A stretch of 64,000 nucleotides of DNA from Trochalopteron elliotii (Eukaryota; Chordata; Aves; Passeriformes; Leiothrichidae), in the NCBI GenBank assembly GCA_024734555.1, contig JANPWX010000215.1, positions 2,176,929-2,240,928 of the forward strand, written 5' to 3'. Positions 13,890 through 26,500 of this stretch are shown here, in pieces. The notes under the pieces were generated by a model, which searched no databases, had not been told where the DNA came from, and saw only the letters and a program-made list of their open reading frames with translations. Within the stretch, counting starts at the first letter, position 1. Every line of letters begins with the position of its first letter. Made by a program: the position numbers and the translations under genes.

Positions 13890-14100
13890 GACCAGCCGAG
13901 ATTAATTGCTCTGTGTTATGAAGAAAATGATAGATGACATTAATCAGGGAAGTTGTAAGTCATCCACGTTTGTAGATGGAATTTGGAGATTAGCTGGGAC
14001 AGATGGCAGGCAAACACTGCGCTCTCCAGGTCTGGCGTAAATCATCAATGTCTGGAATTATTAAACAGCCAATGACAGAAGCTCATACATTTTCCTGAAG
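13890..14100. promoter_or_regulatory. Possible conserved regulatory element beside the CpG island
   Basis: Mixed-composition unique sequence with clustered factor-like motifs: GATTAATTG (13900-13908), TGATAGATGACA (13928-13939, PBX/MEIS-like), ATTAATCA just after it, and CCAAT followed by GACAG near 14069. No ORF. Conservation cannot be seen from one sequence. Confidence 0.3.
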
Positions 14101-14110
14101 AGAAGTGTAT

Positions 14111-17100
14111 CTTAGAAAGATGAATATTCACTTCATATTATGAAAAGCTTTTCCAATCATTGTTACGTTTCTCTTTCTAAATAATGGAAATATTTGGTTT
14201 TCCTTCCTGGATGTCAGAAACTTCAAGCCCAGAAAAGAAACTAGACTTTTCACACTTCTCATCCTTCAGGACATGGATGAGAAGCAAAGCCAGGCAAACG
14301 AGTACCCAAACCACTGCTTTAATGCCCTTTCTGAAATAAGCAGAAAAATTTGCAATAGGCTTGTCCTGGTATCTCCAGTAGATTTATCTTTATTTGCAGT
14401 AACTACTGCAGTAGAATATTTTTTATTTAGGTTTTATTTTTCTTCATGCACTTTGAGGAAAGGAGTGAATTGATGCAACTTTTATTCATAACTCCTAAAG
14501 GAACACTAGACATTCTGTGGAATCTAAATAGTCCAAGTGGAGAGGAGAACTTTTCTATTTGTCTCCCCTGATTTTTTTTCACATAGCAAAAATAAGTTAT
14601 GGTATGGTCAACTTCAGTAAATTTTTCATAGTATCATATTGATTGATATGTCAAATGCTTGTCTGAATATCAGCTTAGCCCCAATACCTATGACTGAGTA
14701 ATTGTAAGCTTGATTGCATGTCCTGCAACAATGTCATCAATCTACAGCAACGTTCAAAATTTTACAGAAACCTGCTCTATAAATCCAATAATAGCATCTG
14801 TTCTATCACATTAGCAGGATCACTGCTCAAAACACTGAGTTTACAACAGTTGTTTAAAAATATCCAAATGTTAACTCCTTACACGTAAGCTAAATGTTCA
14901 CCGGGCTTACCAGTTTAATATACATTATTAAAATCTTCTTTTAGAAAAATTATTGTGATTTTTATTAGATTTAAGAAAACCAATGTACAAAATATCAAAT
15001 GTGCCTTCTTTTTAAAAAATCAGCATTTGGATTTTTTTGAACACTCTACCCTTAATCATCTCTAAAATGCTTCAGTATGTGATCCTTGCACACAAGTATT
15101 GCCTTTCCTAACTTTGCTGCAAACTCTAGAGGAAAATCAGGTTTAAGTTGTTTAATTTTTAAATCACAAGGGCAAAACTAGCACTTCAAGTGGAGAAACA
15201 CATCGTTGCTATGACTCAGAAATATCACGATCTACAATCAGCAATATAATTAAACAATATAATTTAGGTTGATGAGAGATGATCAACTCCCTCCTCAAGG
15301 CAGTACAACTTCAAAGCTAGATCAGCTTCCTTAGCACCTAGTTTCAAAAATCCCCAAGAATTGAGAATCCAAATTTTCTGGGGAAATTGTTCAATTCTGA
15401 CTATTGCTTATTGTAGAGAATGCTTTTGTTTTTCTTAATAAGAATTTCTTTTGCTGCAGCTGGGATCTGTTGCTTCTGATCCTTTCTCAGGGCACATGAG
15501 AAGAGTGTGGTTCTGCGTCCCCTGTAAGCACTCCCTCAGTAGCTGAAGGTGGCAATTCCATCCTCCACTTTAGCCTTCTTTTCTTCAGACCTCTCAGAAA
15601 TATTATTAACCTTTCACAAATTCACTACTCTTTCCTTATTTCTTTTTTAATAAATCGCACCAAATTTAATATTATAAGGCAAAACTCTTATTTTGGGGAT
15701 TCTTTTTTCCCTTATCTCTCAGAGTATTAGAAATGGATAGTCAAAATGACTTATCCCTCTTCTAAATGGGTACTCATGACAAAGCCTACAAAAATCAGCA
15801 TGGTCAAAGTAAAACTTCATCCTAAGTTCCTATTTCAATTTGAAAGGGCAAAGATAAAGGTCATAATCATCTCTATCCCGTTTGGCCATACAAGTTGGTC
15901 GTACGGTAACTTTAGGAGTATCAACATTACCTACAGAGAAAAATGAGTTTCCCAAGCCTTACCTAAAGAAATGTTTTATACCAAATATTAGGTTTTTGCT
16001 CTGACCATAAAGACTTTTGCCTGAGATGAAGTTTCTCAGTTATATTTGAAAACTAATAATATTTATGCATGTGGCCTGTGCAGAGCCACAGGGGCTTGTT
16101 CTGAGATAGGTCATAAATTGAAGCTGTCAGGGTCAGTAGTGCAGAGAGAGGCTGAGAAAGGGAACAGGGGAAAAGGGTAGCCTAGGTTGCAACCCTTTTC
16201 CCCTTCATTCACAAAAGCTCTGGTTTGTCCTCCATCTCAGCAAAAGAGAAAACTAGGGTTTCTACTCATTGTATTAATCTTAAACTCTTTGACACAATTA
16301 CCAGTATGCTCCTTAACACTATTTGTATTTTAACTTATTCTCTATTTTTTCATTGCGTAAATCATGAGCTCTTTCTCTATATATACACATATATATATCT
16401 TATAAAAAATACATATAATGTAAATAATCTTAAGCATCTCATGGATACAGACATTCTTGTTTGAAAGAATCCTCATTTCACACTAGAAACAAGCATGCAG
16501 CTATACCTGAAATGTAATATTCTGTTAGGATCCAGAATCACCATCACATTCTAAACAAATATATCAACCTTGCAAGGTGTGCTTGTCATTTGTTTTGAGT
16601 GGTTTTTTTCAGACCCTTTAGAGCAAACCAAGGATGAGAACTGGAAAGAAATTGGCTGAAGTGTTCTGTGAGGCTTTAAAGAAATATCTTCTTAAATCTG
16701 TTAAGAATGTCTGAAACCTTTCAAAAGTTTTGTAATCTTGCAAAAACTAAATTGTGAAAAAATCATCCCTAAGAGAGTTAACAACAGAAAGTACATGTTC
16801 ATAGTCAAGGAACTAAACCATCCAACAAACTGGAGTGCAGTAAGGAAGCTCTTGTCTCTGTTAAGCAAAGCTGTGATAAATTCATGGAGTTGTCACTATT
16901 TTACATATCCTATCCCTTATGTGACATTAATTAGTTATTCTAGTGGGCAGAAATCTACTCAAGAAATCACCAGCACAGCAGACTCTAATTGGCATTCCTG
17001 TTCAGTCTAGAGAGCTTTAATTTTCTAGCACCGTGTGGACACAGACAACACACACAACTACACCCCTGATTACTGGGAAATATTTAAGGCAAAACAGTGG

Positions 17101-20100
17101 TGAACCACAGACAGATTTACATTGTCCATGCCTAACATGCAGCTCAACACTTGCCTGCTCTTTTCCAAACCATTGTCTTCTAGCTTTGTTTTAAAATCAA
17201 AAACAAGTTATTACTGAATAAGTGTATTTTTCCTTCCTCTTATTTGAAACATTATCCCTGACTCCAAATATCTGGCAATTTTGGTTTTTTATTCACAGAC
17301 TATTCCTTACAAGTGTAAGCAATAGGGCAGTTGGAATGCATTCCCTTGGTATTTTGGCCACATGTCCTACAACAGAAGAAACATGAAATAATACTTATTT
17401 TTCCATATATTTATGGATGCCCCTGGTTTTGCCTCAGAAACAAAAATGTCTTTTGTCATATCTGAAATATACAAATTGGGAAAGCTTCCATCTCTTAGTT
17501 TTCCTAACAAATTAGCATCTTTGAAAAGGTTTCAGCTGGAGAACTTTCTTTTCTTAGGACATCATTTGAATGGTTAGCAGCACATTTGATCTACTAGAAA
17601 TAATTATAAAAAATATACTTGAATGAAAACAGACATTGGACATTTCTGTTCAAATCTGTTTTTCTGTGTATTCCCTAAAAACTGAATACTTGAAAGAACT
17701 GAAATATAAATTGGTCATTGAGGAAAGTCCTGCTATGCCATAAAGGCTTGCCTTAGGAGAACTGATTTTTAAATCAGCTATTAAGAAAGATATGATGACA
17801 TTTTATATCTACCATGAACTCCAGCAATGATGATCAGAGCAATAAATATTTTCAGATGTCAAGAGTAAGAAATATGGAAAGCTTTGTCGGTACAGGAGAA
17901 AAGACTGGAGACATCTGCCAGGAAAGGGGAAGAGAAGGACTGAAAATCATATTGCAGGGCAATATGAAAGGGCGGAACAGCAATGATGGGCACAAAGTGG
18001 CTGCTGGGAGCTGCAAATGACATTCATGTAAGTGTAGGAAGAAAATGTTTCACAACAGAACTAGATAACATTTAATTTTTTATATCCACATGGGGATTTA
18101 CCTTCTGAGGTAAATTTATTTTGCCTAAGGCCTGCAAGCCTTGCTGCTAAAAGCTTTATGCAACAAGCAGTGAAAATTTTATTCATATCAATGAGGTTAA
18201 TAGAACCATTCCAACACTGACTCTTTAAGAAATTGAAAGAGGAAATAAAGTGAGGAGCATCCACTTCAATTTCTGTCTGTGCTTGCCATGCCAATTAGCA
18301 CATTTGGTCTCTTGAAGGAAATCTTATTATCATACTGTCTCTCCCAGCAATGTATTTTGAGCACATTCCTATGAAAAGGACAGGATGGCACACAGCTGCT
18401 GCAGGAGACTCGTAGGAATGTCAGTTGCCAGCCATGAGATGGGACAGCTCAAAGTCTACCCTACCTCTGCTATTAGAGAAATGTTATTAATAATCATGAA
18501 GGTTTCAGCATATTTTTTCAAAGGGATACATATCCCTGATCATCTATATTCCACAAGGGAAAGAAAATAGATTGTTTCATCCCAATTTAATGTCAGTATT
18601 TTAACACACTTCTTTCTTGCTTTATGCTGAAGATACAAGGAGTGTGAGAACATTCTGCTCCTGGATTCACACTCCTGAAACACATTCTGGACTTCCTGCT
18701 CTTTCACAATTACTTACATGGAAAGTCAAGGCTCTGTCATTCTCTGTACATTCAATACAAAAGCATGTCAACTTTAGCATTATAAAACCTGACCAGAACC
18801 CTTATTGCACAACTTTACTACATTTGTAATGCCTGTATAAAACACCAGTTCTATATCACCTTTATTTAATAATAATGAACCTTCTCAACAATAGTTAACT
18901 ATTAAATAGAGAAATTTTTTTTGCCAGTTTCATGTTTGCACTGGCATTAAACTGACAAAGGACAATTTGCTGCAACATTCTCTTTTCTTTGCTCATTTTT
19001 TTTCAGTATAGTTTGGAGACTAGAGAAACTCCAGGGAGCTGGCAATTTGAAAAATAAAGGTCAATTTCTGTTAACGAAAGCAGAATACACACAGAAGGAA
19101 GAAATTTACATGAAAAGCTGGCCCTCTGTGAACTAATTGCTCATTACTCTCATCATCCCTTAGGAAAGATGAGGATAATCCTATTTCAAGACATATAGCA
19201 TAACTGAAATTATGACGGAATGAACAAGGCTCGAATCTACTACAAAGGGCCACATATCAAAGGCAGAAAGGACACAATTCATAGCTAAGTCAGGAACAGT
19301 AAAAATCCAGTCTCGTTGAAGTAGACTGGGTAAAATTTTCCCAAATTTGCCTGTAGAGAGCTAAAAATGTAGCCCCAACAGCATCTTTAAGGGTCTTGGC
19401 AAAAAAATCACTAATTCATCAATAAGAAGAAATGTAACATCACTTAGTGAGCCCTGCCAGTGAGCTACTTTTCTTTCAAGGGAATCCACTTATTATAGCT
19501 ATATGAAGTAAGATCATGCTATTTGGCTGTGGGAGTAGATCTGGTGAGAAAAGTTCACATAGGCTTTCATTTCTTTCAATTTTTAGCCATAAAGTTGAAC
19601 TGATTTTTTTTTTTTTGAGTGTAGCAAATACCTGATGCCTATGCAGATGCTATATAAGTAGCATGCTTTACATAAGAATTTATTGCATCTGGTCTGACAA
19701 CAGAAACTTTTATGGGTTATGGGTTAAAAGCAGGTCCCAAGTCATCCCATCACTAAGATATATGAACTGACCATGACGACTAGAAGTGGTCATTTTTTAA
19801 TGCACTACAATATAAAGAACATAATTTTCAATTTTAAACTTCATATGTCCTCTCCTGTGTTGGGTTGCTCAAGAATGGCCAAACACAGGCCACACCTCAC
19901 TGGGATTTTGGCTCAGAAAAATGGCTCATTATTCCAAGTACACAATCAAGAGATGGTGTATCTGTCAAATAGGGATTATTTTCCACGGTGAGTTTTCCAT
20001 TTCCACTTTATTATCAATTCTACTGTGATAATACTTTCTTTATGAAAGATGACTATTTTCTAGTAGACTGCAATATTGCATACCATACACAAATACTAAT

Positions 20101-20515
20101 TTTGTAGTTTTTCAATAGAGCATTATTCCAATACCTCAGAAAATATGTCACATTTTCTAAGCTGACTTGATCAGTGATAAACTGTCTTGGTATAGAATGG
20201 TCCATAAAGGATTATTTTGGAAATGTGATATGGAGTATTTAGCACATTTTTTAGACTATGTAGAATATAAAAGCATTTTGTGTGGTAGTCTTCAAAGATA
20301 TTTTACTGTCATACAGAGTGTTGTCATGCTTTAAACTAGTATCGCAGAGGCATTACCAGAAGAAGATAAATCATAATAAAAATTGCCCAGCAGAAATGGT
20401 TGCAGAGCTGTGTTTGTATCCTCTAAAATCCCTTGGGGAAATAATAACTGTGCATATCTATTCTTATGACTGGGTCTTCTAAAACCTTAGGGAATTTTCC
20501 TTTCCTGACTATAGA
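14111..20515. other. AT-rich intergenic DNA
   Basis: No gene, RNA or clear transposon recognised. It holds a short (TA)n tract at about 16379-16400 and an A/T-rich stretch around it. All frames are below about 90 codons and unsupported. Confidence 0.6.
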
Positions 20516-20518
20516 AAT

Positions 20519-20640
20519 ATTTGGGGTTTGGTGGTTTGGTTTACTGGGGGATTTTTTGTTTGTTTTTTGTTTGTTTGTTTGTTTGTTTTTGGGGTTATTT
20601 TTGGTTTTTATTCAGATCAGAGTTGGGTTTGTTTGTTTTT
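20519..20640 (+). repeat. T/G-rich tract with (TTTG)n
   Basis: A run dominated by TTTG and GGTTT units on the + strand, densest at 20555-20592. It is complementary in composition to the A/C-rich tract 0.7 kb downstream. Confidence 0.9.
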
Positions 20641-20915
20641 AAATGAGGCAGTAGGGTCACAGCATGCAATGAAAGGATAGATATAGCTAAGAGAAAGGGC
20701 AGGAATAACTCACCTTCCTTATCCTACACAAAATTCTGTTCACAAGCACTACAATTGAAATCAGCAGCATTATCTAAAATGGAATAAAAGTCTCAAAAAA
20801 GGGATTTATAAAACATAAGTAAGTAATAGACAGCCTCTCATTCTTGAGGTTCAAAGTCAAGTTTCCTGTTCACGTGATGAAGATATTATTTCTTTGCTGC
20901 CATATCTGATATGTC

Positions 20916-21050
20916 CTGAGATTGGCTCAGTAGGTTAGAGCATGGTGCTAATGACACCAACGTTTTGGGGTCAATCCCCATATGGGTCATTCACTTAAGG
21001 ACTCAGTGATTCTTGTGGGTCCTTTCTGACTCAAAATATTCCGTGATCCT
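20916..21050 (+). mobile_element. tRNA-derived SINE with CR1-like tail, TguSINE1-like
   Basis: The head resembles tRNA-Ile. A box TGGCTCAGTAGG (20923-20934) fits the Pol III consensus perfectly. It is followed by the anticodon-arm-like GTGCTAATGACACC and a degenerate B box GGTCAATCCCC (20969-20979). The tail (TTCTTGTGGGTCCTTTCTGA, then TATTCCGTGATCCT) resembles a CR1 3' end. This head-plus-tail design is that of TguSINE1, described from zebra finch. It is too diverged to be a functional tRNA gene. Confidence 0.88.
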
Positions 21051-21336
21051 TTTGTTTGCTCCACCAATTCTAGACCAAAATCTGGCTATACTCTCACCTG
21101 TCATACCAGGCTTGGTTCTAGTCACTTCAGTCAGCTCATGTGAGTATATTTGCATATTTGAAAGCCAGAAGTATTGACTGATAAGCCACACAGATATTCA
21201 TAACCTAACTAATAATAGAAATTTAATTTCTGAACTGTAAACTCTGCATTGAGAAATTTAAGTATTGTTCAGTATAAGGCTTGAGACTTTAGAAGTTGGA
21301 GTTTGGGATTTTTTGTAGTGTTGGTGTTTTCTAGAC

Positions 21337-21464
21337 CCAAAAAAAAAACAACCAAAAAAAACACACCACCACAAAAAAAACCAAACAAAAACAAACAAAC
21401 AAAAACCAAAACAAAAACAAACAAACAAACAAAAAGCCACAAAAAAAACCCCACCATACAACAC
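21337..21464 (+). repeat. A/C-rich tract with (AAAC)n
   Basis: Almost only A and C for about 128 bases with AAAC units. It produces the C/F/V/W-rich minus-strand frames at 21258-21522, which are artefacts. Confidence 0.92.
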
Positions 21465-21479
21465 CCCAAGACCTGAACT

Positions 21480-23300
21480 CAAAAGGTTGCAAGACTCCTA
21501 GGCTGGATGGGACTTGGAGCAAGCCTTGCTTTCTCCACAGCTTCTAACCTACCCAAAACTGAACAGTCATCACCCACACAGGAAAAACAGAGGGGAGAGG
21601 GGAGGGAAGGATGAGGGAAAGGAAGCAGAATCAAAGCAGAAAATTGTTTCAGTACCTGAGAACTTTTGGGATTTTGGATTTCAGCTACACGCTTTTATTT
21701 TTCTTCCACTGGATGTACATCACATACTGACAAGACTGATACATCCAATCAGAAACATCTTTATAGGCTCTGAGGTATGCAGAAAATTATGTAATTATTT
21801 CTTCCAATTTTTTAATAAAATGAAAGCACTATTGGTCATTATATATCCTAAATAAAATAACTTAAAATTTTTATTCACCTTTGATGTAGTTTAAAGTTAT
21901 GAGCATGGTATTGGCTAAAAAGTAACAGCAATATTCAACTTTATATGGTTTTTTCTTATTTTTCCCTTTTTATATTTACCTCAGAGCTTAGGAAGTTGTT
22001 TATGAATGTGGATAAAACTTGCATCAACCCCACAAAGCAGGCAAAATCCTCAGGTGACAGGAAGAGAGAAACATTAAATGGGATCTCTGTAATCCTATCT
22101 TCTACTCCACAAAGAATAGTTCATTATACTTTAGGTTGAATGTATTTTTAAAAGCCTCCAGGGGTATCAGTTTGTAGCTGTAGAGTAATTGTCCTAACAC
22201 AATTCTCTCTATGGAGAGAAGGCAAAAGGAAAGCTCAGGAATCAAGTTTAAGTCCTATTTTCAAAAAGCACTTATAATGTCTGACTGAAAACACATTGAA
22301 AAGCCATATGTAAACCTTCTGAAAATGAGAAAATCATTGCAATCTGTCTAGGCAATGGCTTGAATTTCCAGCGAGCTATCTGGCCTGATCAAAAGCTGTT
22401 GTTCCCCACCCCCTTCCCTGTTCTGTAGCTGCACAGTCAAGAGTATGCTTCACAAAGCCCCTAGTGGCACTAATGATGCTATCGCTCCTTTTTGCAGAGC
22501 TGTCATTTCTCCTAATTATCATTTATATTGGGTTCTGCTGCTTTCTGATATTAATATTACCACATATATACTTTAATTGTTAGGCAACGCTACACGGTGT
22601 TTGTTCATAAGAGAATTTCATCCCCTTTGACTTCTCTGAAGCCTTGAAATGTTGATGATGTCTTTTAAGATGGTGTCTGCTTAATCTCATTACCAGGGAA
22701 AGAGTTAGCTGTCCATAAAACCTTTAATTTTATATACACAATTGTCCATTGTTTGAGAAAAATGGATAATTGAGCATCCAATTAGTGAATACCTGCTTGC
22801 ACGTACAATTAACCAATTTGCAAGATTAACCAGCTTGCAAAATGGAAGTTTTTTTCATAGATGACTCCCTTTGATCTCTTAGGTTTCAAGTTACTTTCCT
22901 TTTCCAGAGAAAATGTAGGAAGGGAATTATGCAGGTTTTGGTTGGGGTAGAGATAATTTTCTTCACAATATCTATCTATTATGGGGCTATATTTTGGATT
23001 TGTGTAGCAAAATGTTGGTAATTCAGGGATGTTTTAGTTATTGCTGAGCAGTGCTTACACAGAGCCTTTTGCACTCCTTATCTCACTAGCAAGGAGTCTG
23101 GGAGTGTACAAGAAGCTGGGAGGGGGCACAGCTGGGACAGCTGACCCCAACTGACCCAAGGGATATTCCTCACTATATGGTATCATGCTCAGCATATAAT
23201 ATGGGGGAAGAAGAAGGGAGTGAGGGATGATCTTAGTGATGGCATTCATCTTGCCAAATAAACAATTATGTGTGATGGAGATGGACGTCAGCAAAATCTT
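21480..23300. other. Unique intergenic DNA with a possible regulatory stretch
   Basis: No coding exon recognised. 22450-22840 is rich in TAAT-type homeobox-like sites and includes a CTCF-like word (see next entry). The rest has no notable structure. Confidence 0.5.
22450..22840. promoter_or_regulatory. Possible enhancer or insulator element
   Basis: GCCCCTAGTGGCAC at 22457-22470 matches 10 of 12 positions of the reverse CTCF core. It is followed by several TAATTA/TTAATTG-like sites and CATTGTTT (SOX-like) near 22747. Motif matches of this sort are common by chance. Confidence 0.25.
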
Positions 23301-23306
23301 CCCCTT

Positions 23307-23422
23307 AAAAAAACCAAAAACAAAACAAATCCCACCGCCCCCCCCCACCAAAGAAATTTAAAAACCCAAAACAAACAGACAAAATGACCAAACAAAAACT
23401 CCTCCAAAATAAAACAAACAAA
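23307..23422 (+). repeat. A/C-rich tract with a C-run
   Basis: AAAC and AACC units interrupted by a run of about ten C near 23338-23347. The minus-strand frames 23055-23497 that cross it are composition artefacts. Confidence 0.88.
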
Positions 23423-23521
23423 TAGAAAGAGAGAGAAAAATGGAACCTGGTATGACACAGCTGTTTTTGCCTTTCTAATAGAGAGATTTAATTGCAATTA
23501 GAAAACATGCTTCGCTTTGAA

Positions 23522-23570
23522 GAACTATGAGATTCTATGAGAACTATGAGATTTTCTATGAGATTCTGGA
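23522..23570 (+). repeat. Short imperfect tandem repeat
   Basis: GAACTATGAGATT occurs exactly at 23522-23534 and 23541-23553, and TTCTATGAG at 23533-23541 and 23554-23562. About 2.5 units with 19-21 bp spacing. Confidence 0.85.
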
Positions 23571-23572
23571 GT

Positions 23573-26500
23573 TCTCAAAAAAACTTTCTACTTTAGGTTC
23601 TCTTAAGCCTTTGTAATAACTGGATTCTTTATATCATTATAGTGATTTTTTTTATTTTCCCCTCCCAGAAGAAATGGGAAGCATCTATTATGTTTCATTA
23701 TTTAAACAGTATAATAGACACAGTATGCACATGTCTGGAACACATTGTTGTTTAAAATAAGTTTTGTTTATGAAGAGAGGTCAGGGTACAGATGCTACGT
23801 TAATTAGCATGAAACAGAAGTAGAGTTTCTCATAACTTTAGGCAGTACTAGGATTCACTCATTTTACTAATACAAACCTGATCAATTCTAATTCTGTGCT
23901 CTACAGAGATGAATTTGCTGATTACCTTTGATTCACCTGAGAAAAATCAAGAAAAATAAGTCAGCTGATAACATTACATATTGAGGAAACAGATTCTGAG
24001 TTTCTAGAATTACCTTTTTTTTTTTTTTGTGAAGCTGAATTCTGTCTTTATTTTCTGATTTGCAGAACTGCAAGTTGCCTGAAGCAATTTCTCAAATAGC
24101 TGTCCTTCAATAACGGTGCTTAAAATAACAGCTTTTAAAAAATACATATATATCTGAAGACATACTTTGATTTAGTTCTATGTGGTGTGTTTGCTTAAAA
24201 AATAAATTAAAATAACATCTGCAAACTAAGCACTCAAGATTCCTAGCATAAAAGGCTATTCTGCCCCTTAAAAACAAAACCAAAAGGATTCTATTGTACT
24301 TAAGAAACAGCCTTTAGGGGGATATAAATAGGAGAAAGTGCCAACCAGTCATTTTCACTAGAAAGTCACCCTTTGGCCATGAGCAAACATGTTTTTTATT
24401 AAGACAGCCTGCATTGCATCTCCTAAGAGCCAATAATGAAATTAACACCTTTAGTATATCAAATATCCTGCTATTTATGCCCTCTGTTCATATTGACCTG
24501 TTAGCAAAAAACCTTTTCCTAGCTTAGAAACCATTTTCAGTTATTTCATCCTCTGTTTTCATTACCAGGCTTGGCCACTGAATTTTTGCAAATTTTAAGT
24601 GTGCTCTTAAGTCCTGGAATCCTAATAGTGACCACATAATGGACAGTTTGCCAGTGCTTCAACTTTCATCTGACTTTCTAAACTTCACCTCCGGCTGCTA
24701 TTCAGCTCAACCATTTTGTAGTTACATAAAACTATTGTTTACTCAACAAAGTGCAAGTAGAAAACTGTTGCTGGTGTAAAACTTTGAAAGCCTATTAATT
24801 TACAAGGAAAAATAAAGTGGTTTGATATAACAGTTTAATGGCCAAACTAGTAAGTATGAAAATCTAATTCACCAGTCTTAAGAATCTCACTGAGTGCCCC
24901 TGAAGTATGTAGCCATTTCCTCTAATTGCCCATAAGACAGTTAATTACATGTTATTTCCATGTTGGGGTTCTCATAATTCCATCCCATCTGCTGCTTTAA
25001 TCAGAAATAAGGTTTATTTGTTAAAAAATGAAGAAAAGAAAAAAAGATCCTGAAGATAGGCTCTTTTCTAAAACCAGTCCAAAACCCCCTTGTTAAAAGA
25101 TTGAAATCGTAGGTTAGTTACACTGCAAAGGACAGGGGTCATTGCGAGTTATGAAGTTGTTGGGCTGTGGCTACTACATGCCTTAGATTATTTTTTGAAG
25201 TATTCACATTCGCTTTTTCTGCAGGTAAAAAAATTAGCAGTTTTCTGAACAGCCCTCTCCTATTGTGTCCCACAATATGGGAAAAATATGTCCTTATCTG
25301 CACCGCTATGGGCATTACATCATGCAATATACTGCTCAAAAGACAGTCTATGTAGAAACTTTAATCCCTGGAAGTCAGGAAAAGCCAATGGTTTTCTTGG
25401 AACCCCAACCCTGCTGTGGGGCAACATTTAAATAATTTATAACCACGCCTTCAGTTCCCTTAAAACTGGTTCCTCCTTTTAAGTCAAATCTGTATTAAAA
25501 ATATTGTAGATATGTGCTACTGTCAGTGGAATTCCTACAATGGCTAATGCAGGTTATTCTGAGACAGTAGTGGTAAACCAGAAAAAACAAAAACTATTTT
25601 TTCATAACTGTGAAACTTTGCCTATGCTAGATCACCTTTCTTTCCAGTGTCAGCTGTAGCCTTCTAGACCCCTGAGAGTAACAACAGCAAAATTAAAATG
25701 TAGTTTAAATAAACCACAGAAAATTTATCCTCTCATGGTAACACTGTGATTAAAGTATGCAATTGAATTATAGAGGCTTAGATAGCATGAAATGAAAGCA
25801 GAAATACATCAAGAATCAATGTTTCATGCAGAAAAAAATCGTAAAAGTGTGTAATGGTACACAGGGTAGTATTTATCTGGGAATAGGTGACAGAGGACTT
25901 TATGAGACAGAGCTATAAGGCATGAAGGATATAAAGTTCAATAAAAAAAGAATAAACTCAGCAATGCTTATAAAGAATAGATATACAAATATTAACCCTC
26001 GAATAACTGACACACCTATCATTCGTTATTTCAAAAATAAAAAATTTTATCTTAAATATTGCAAACACCAAAGATGACTCAAAAAATAGCCTGATATTCA
26101 AATTTCTTTTGAATACTAAAATTAAATGTAATTTTCTATATCCAAAGCTGAATTTATTACCTGCACAATCTACTTCATCTTTCAATTCATCTTTTAAGAA
26201 CACATTAATAGCTTTAATAAAACTCAAAAAGAAACATTATAAAAGATGTTACTCTTTTTTTTTAAGAAACTCACCTAGTGATAACTGTTGAGCCCTTCTT
26301 CTTGTTTAAATTTCCATCTATAGAGGTATGCATAATTACCAAATAATACCAAAAGAAAGCACCATCTCCATCTGTGGGCTGAGGTATCTAACTGCATCTC
26401 CAAACCATTCCAAACCCCTGAACTTTCTGCCAGCTCTGAGAGATGGGCTACCTATTAATAAGTTACAACATCTAAAATTGGTCAAGATGAAACGGGTCAA

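Noticed and set aside
20916..20990. A tRNA-Ile gene
   Set aside because: B box and acceptor stem are decayed and a CR1-like tail follows, so it is a SINE head.
21258..21522. Cys/Phe/Val/Trp-rich minus-strand frames
   Set aside because: Translation of the A/C-rich simple repeat.
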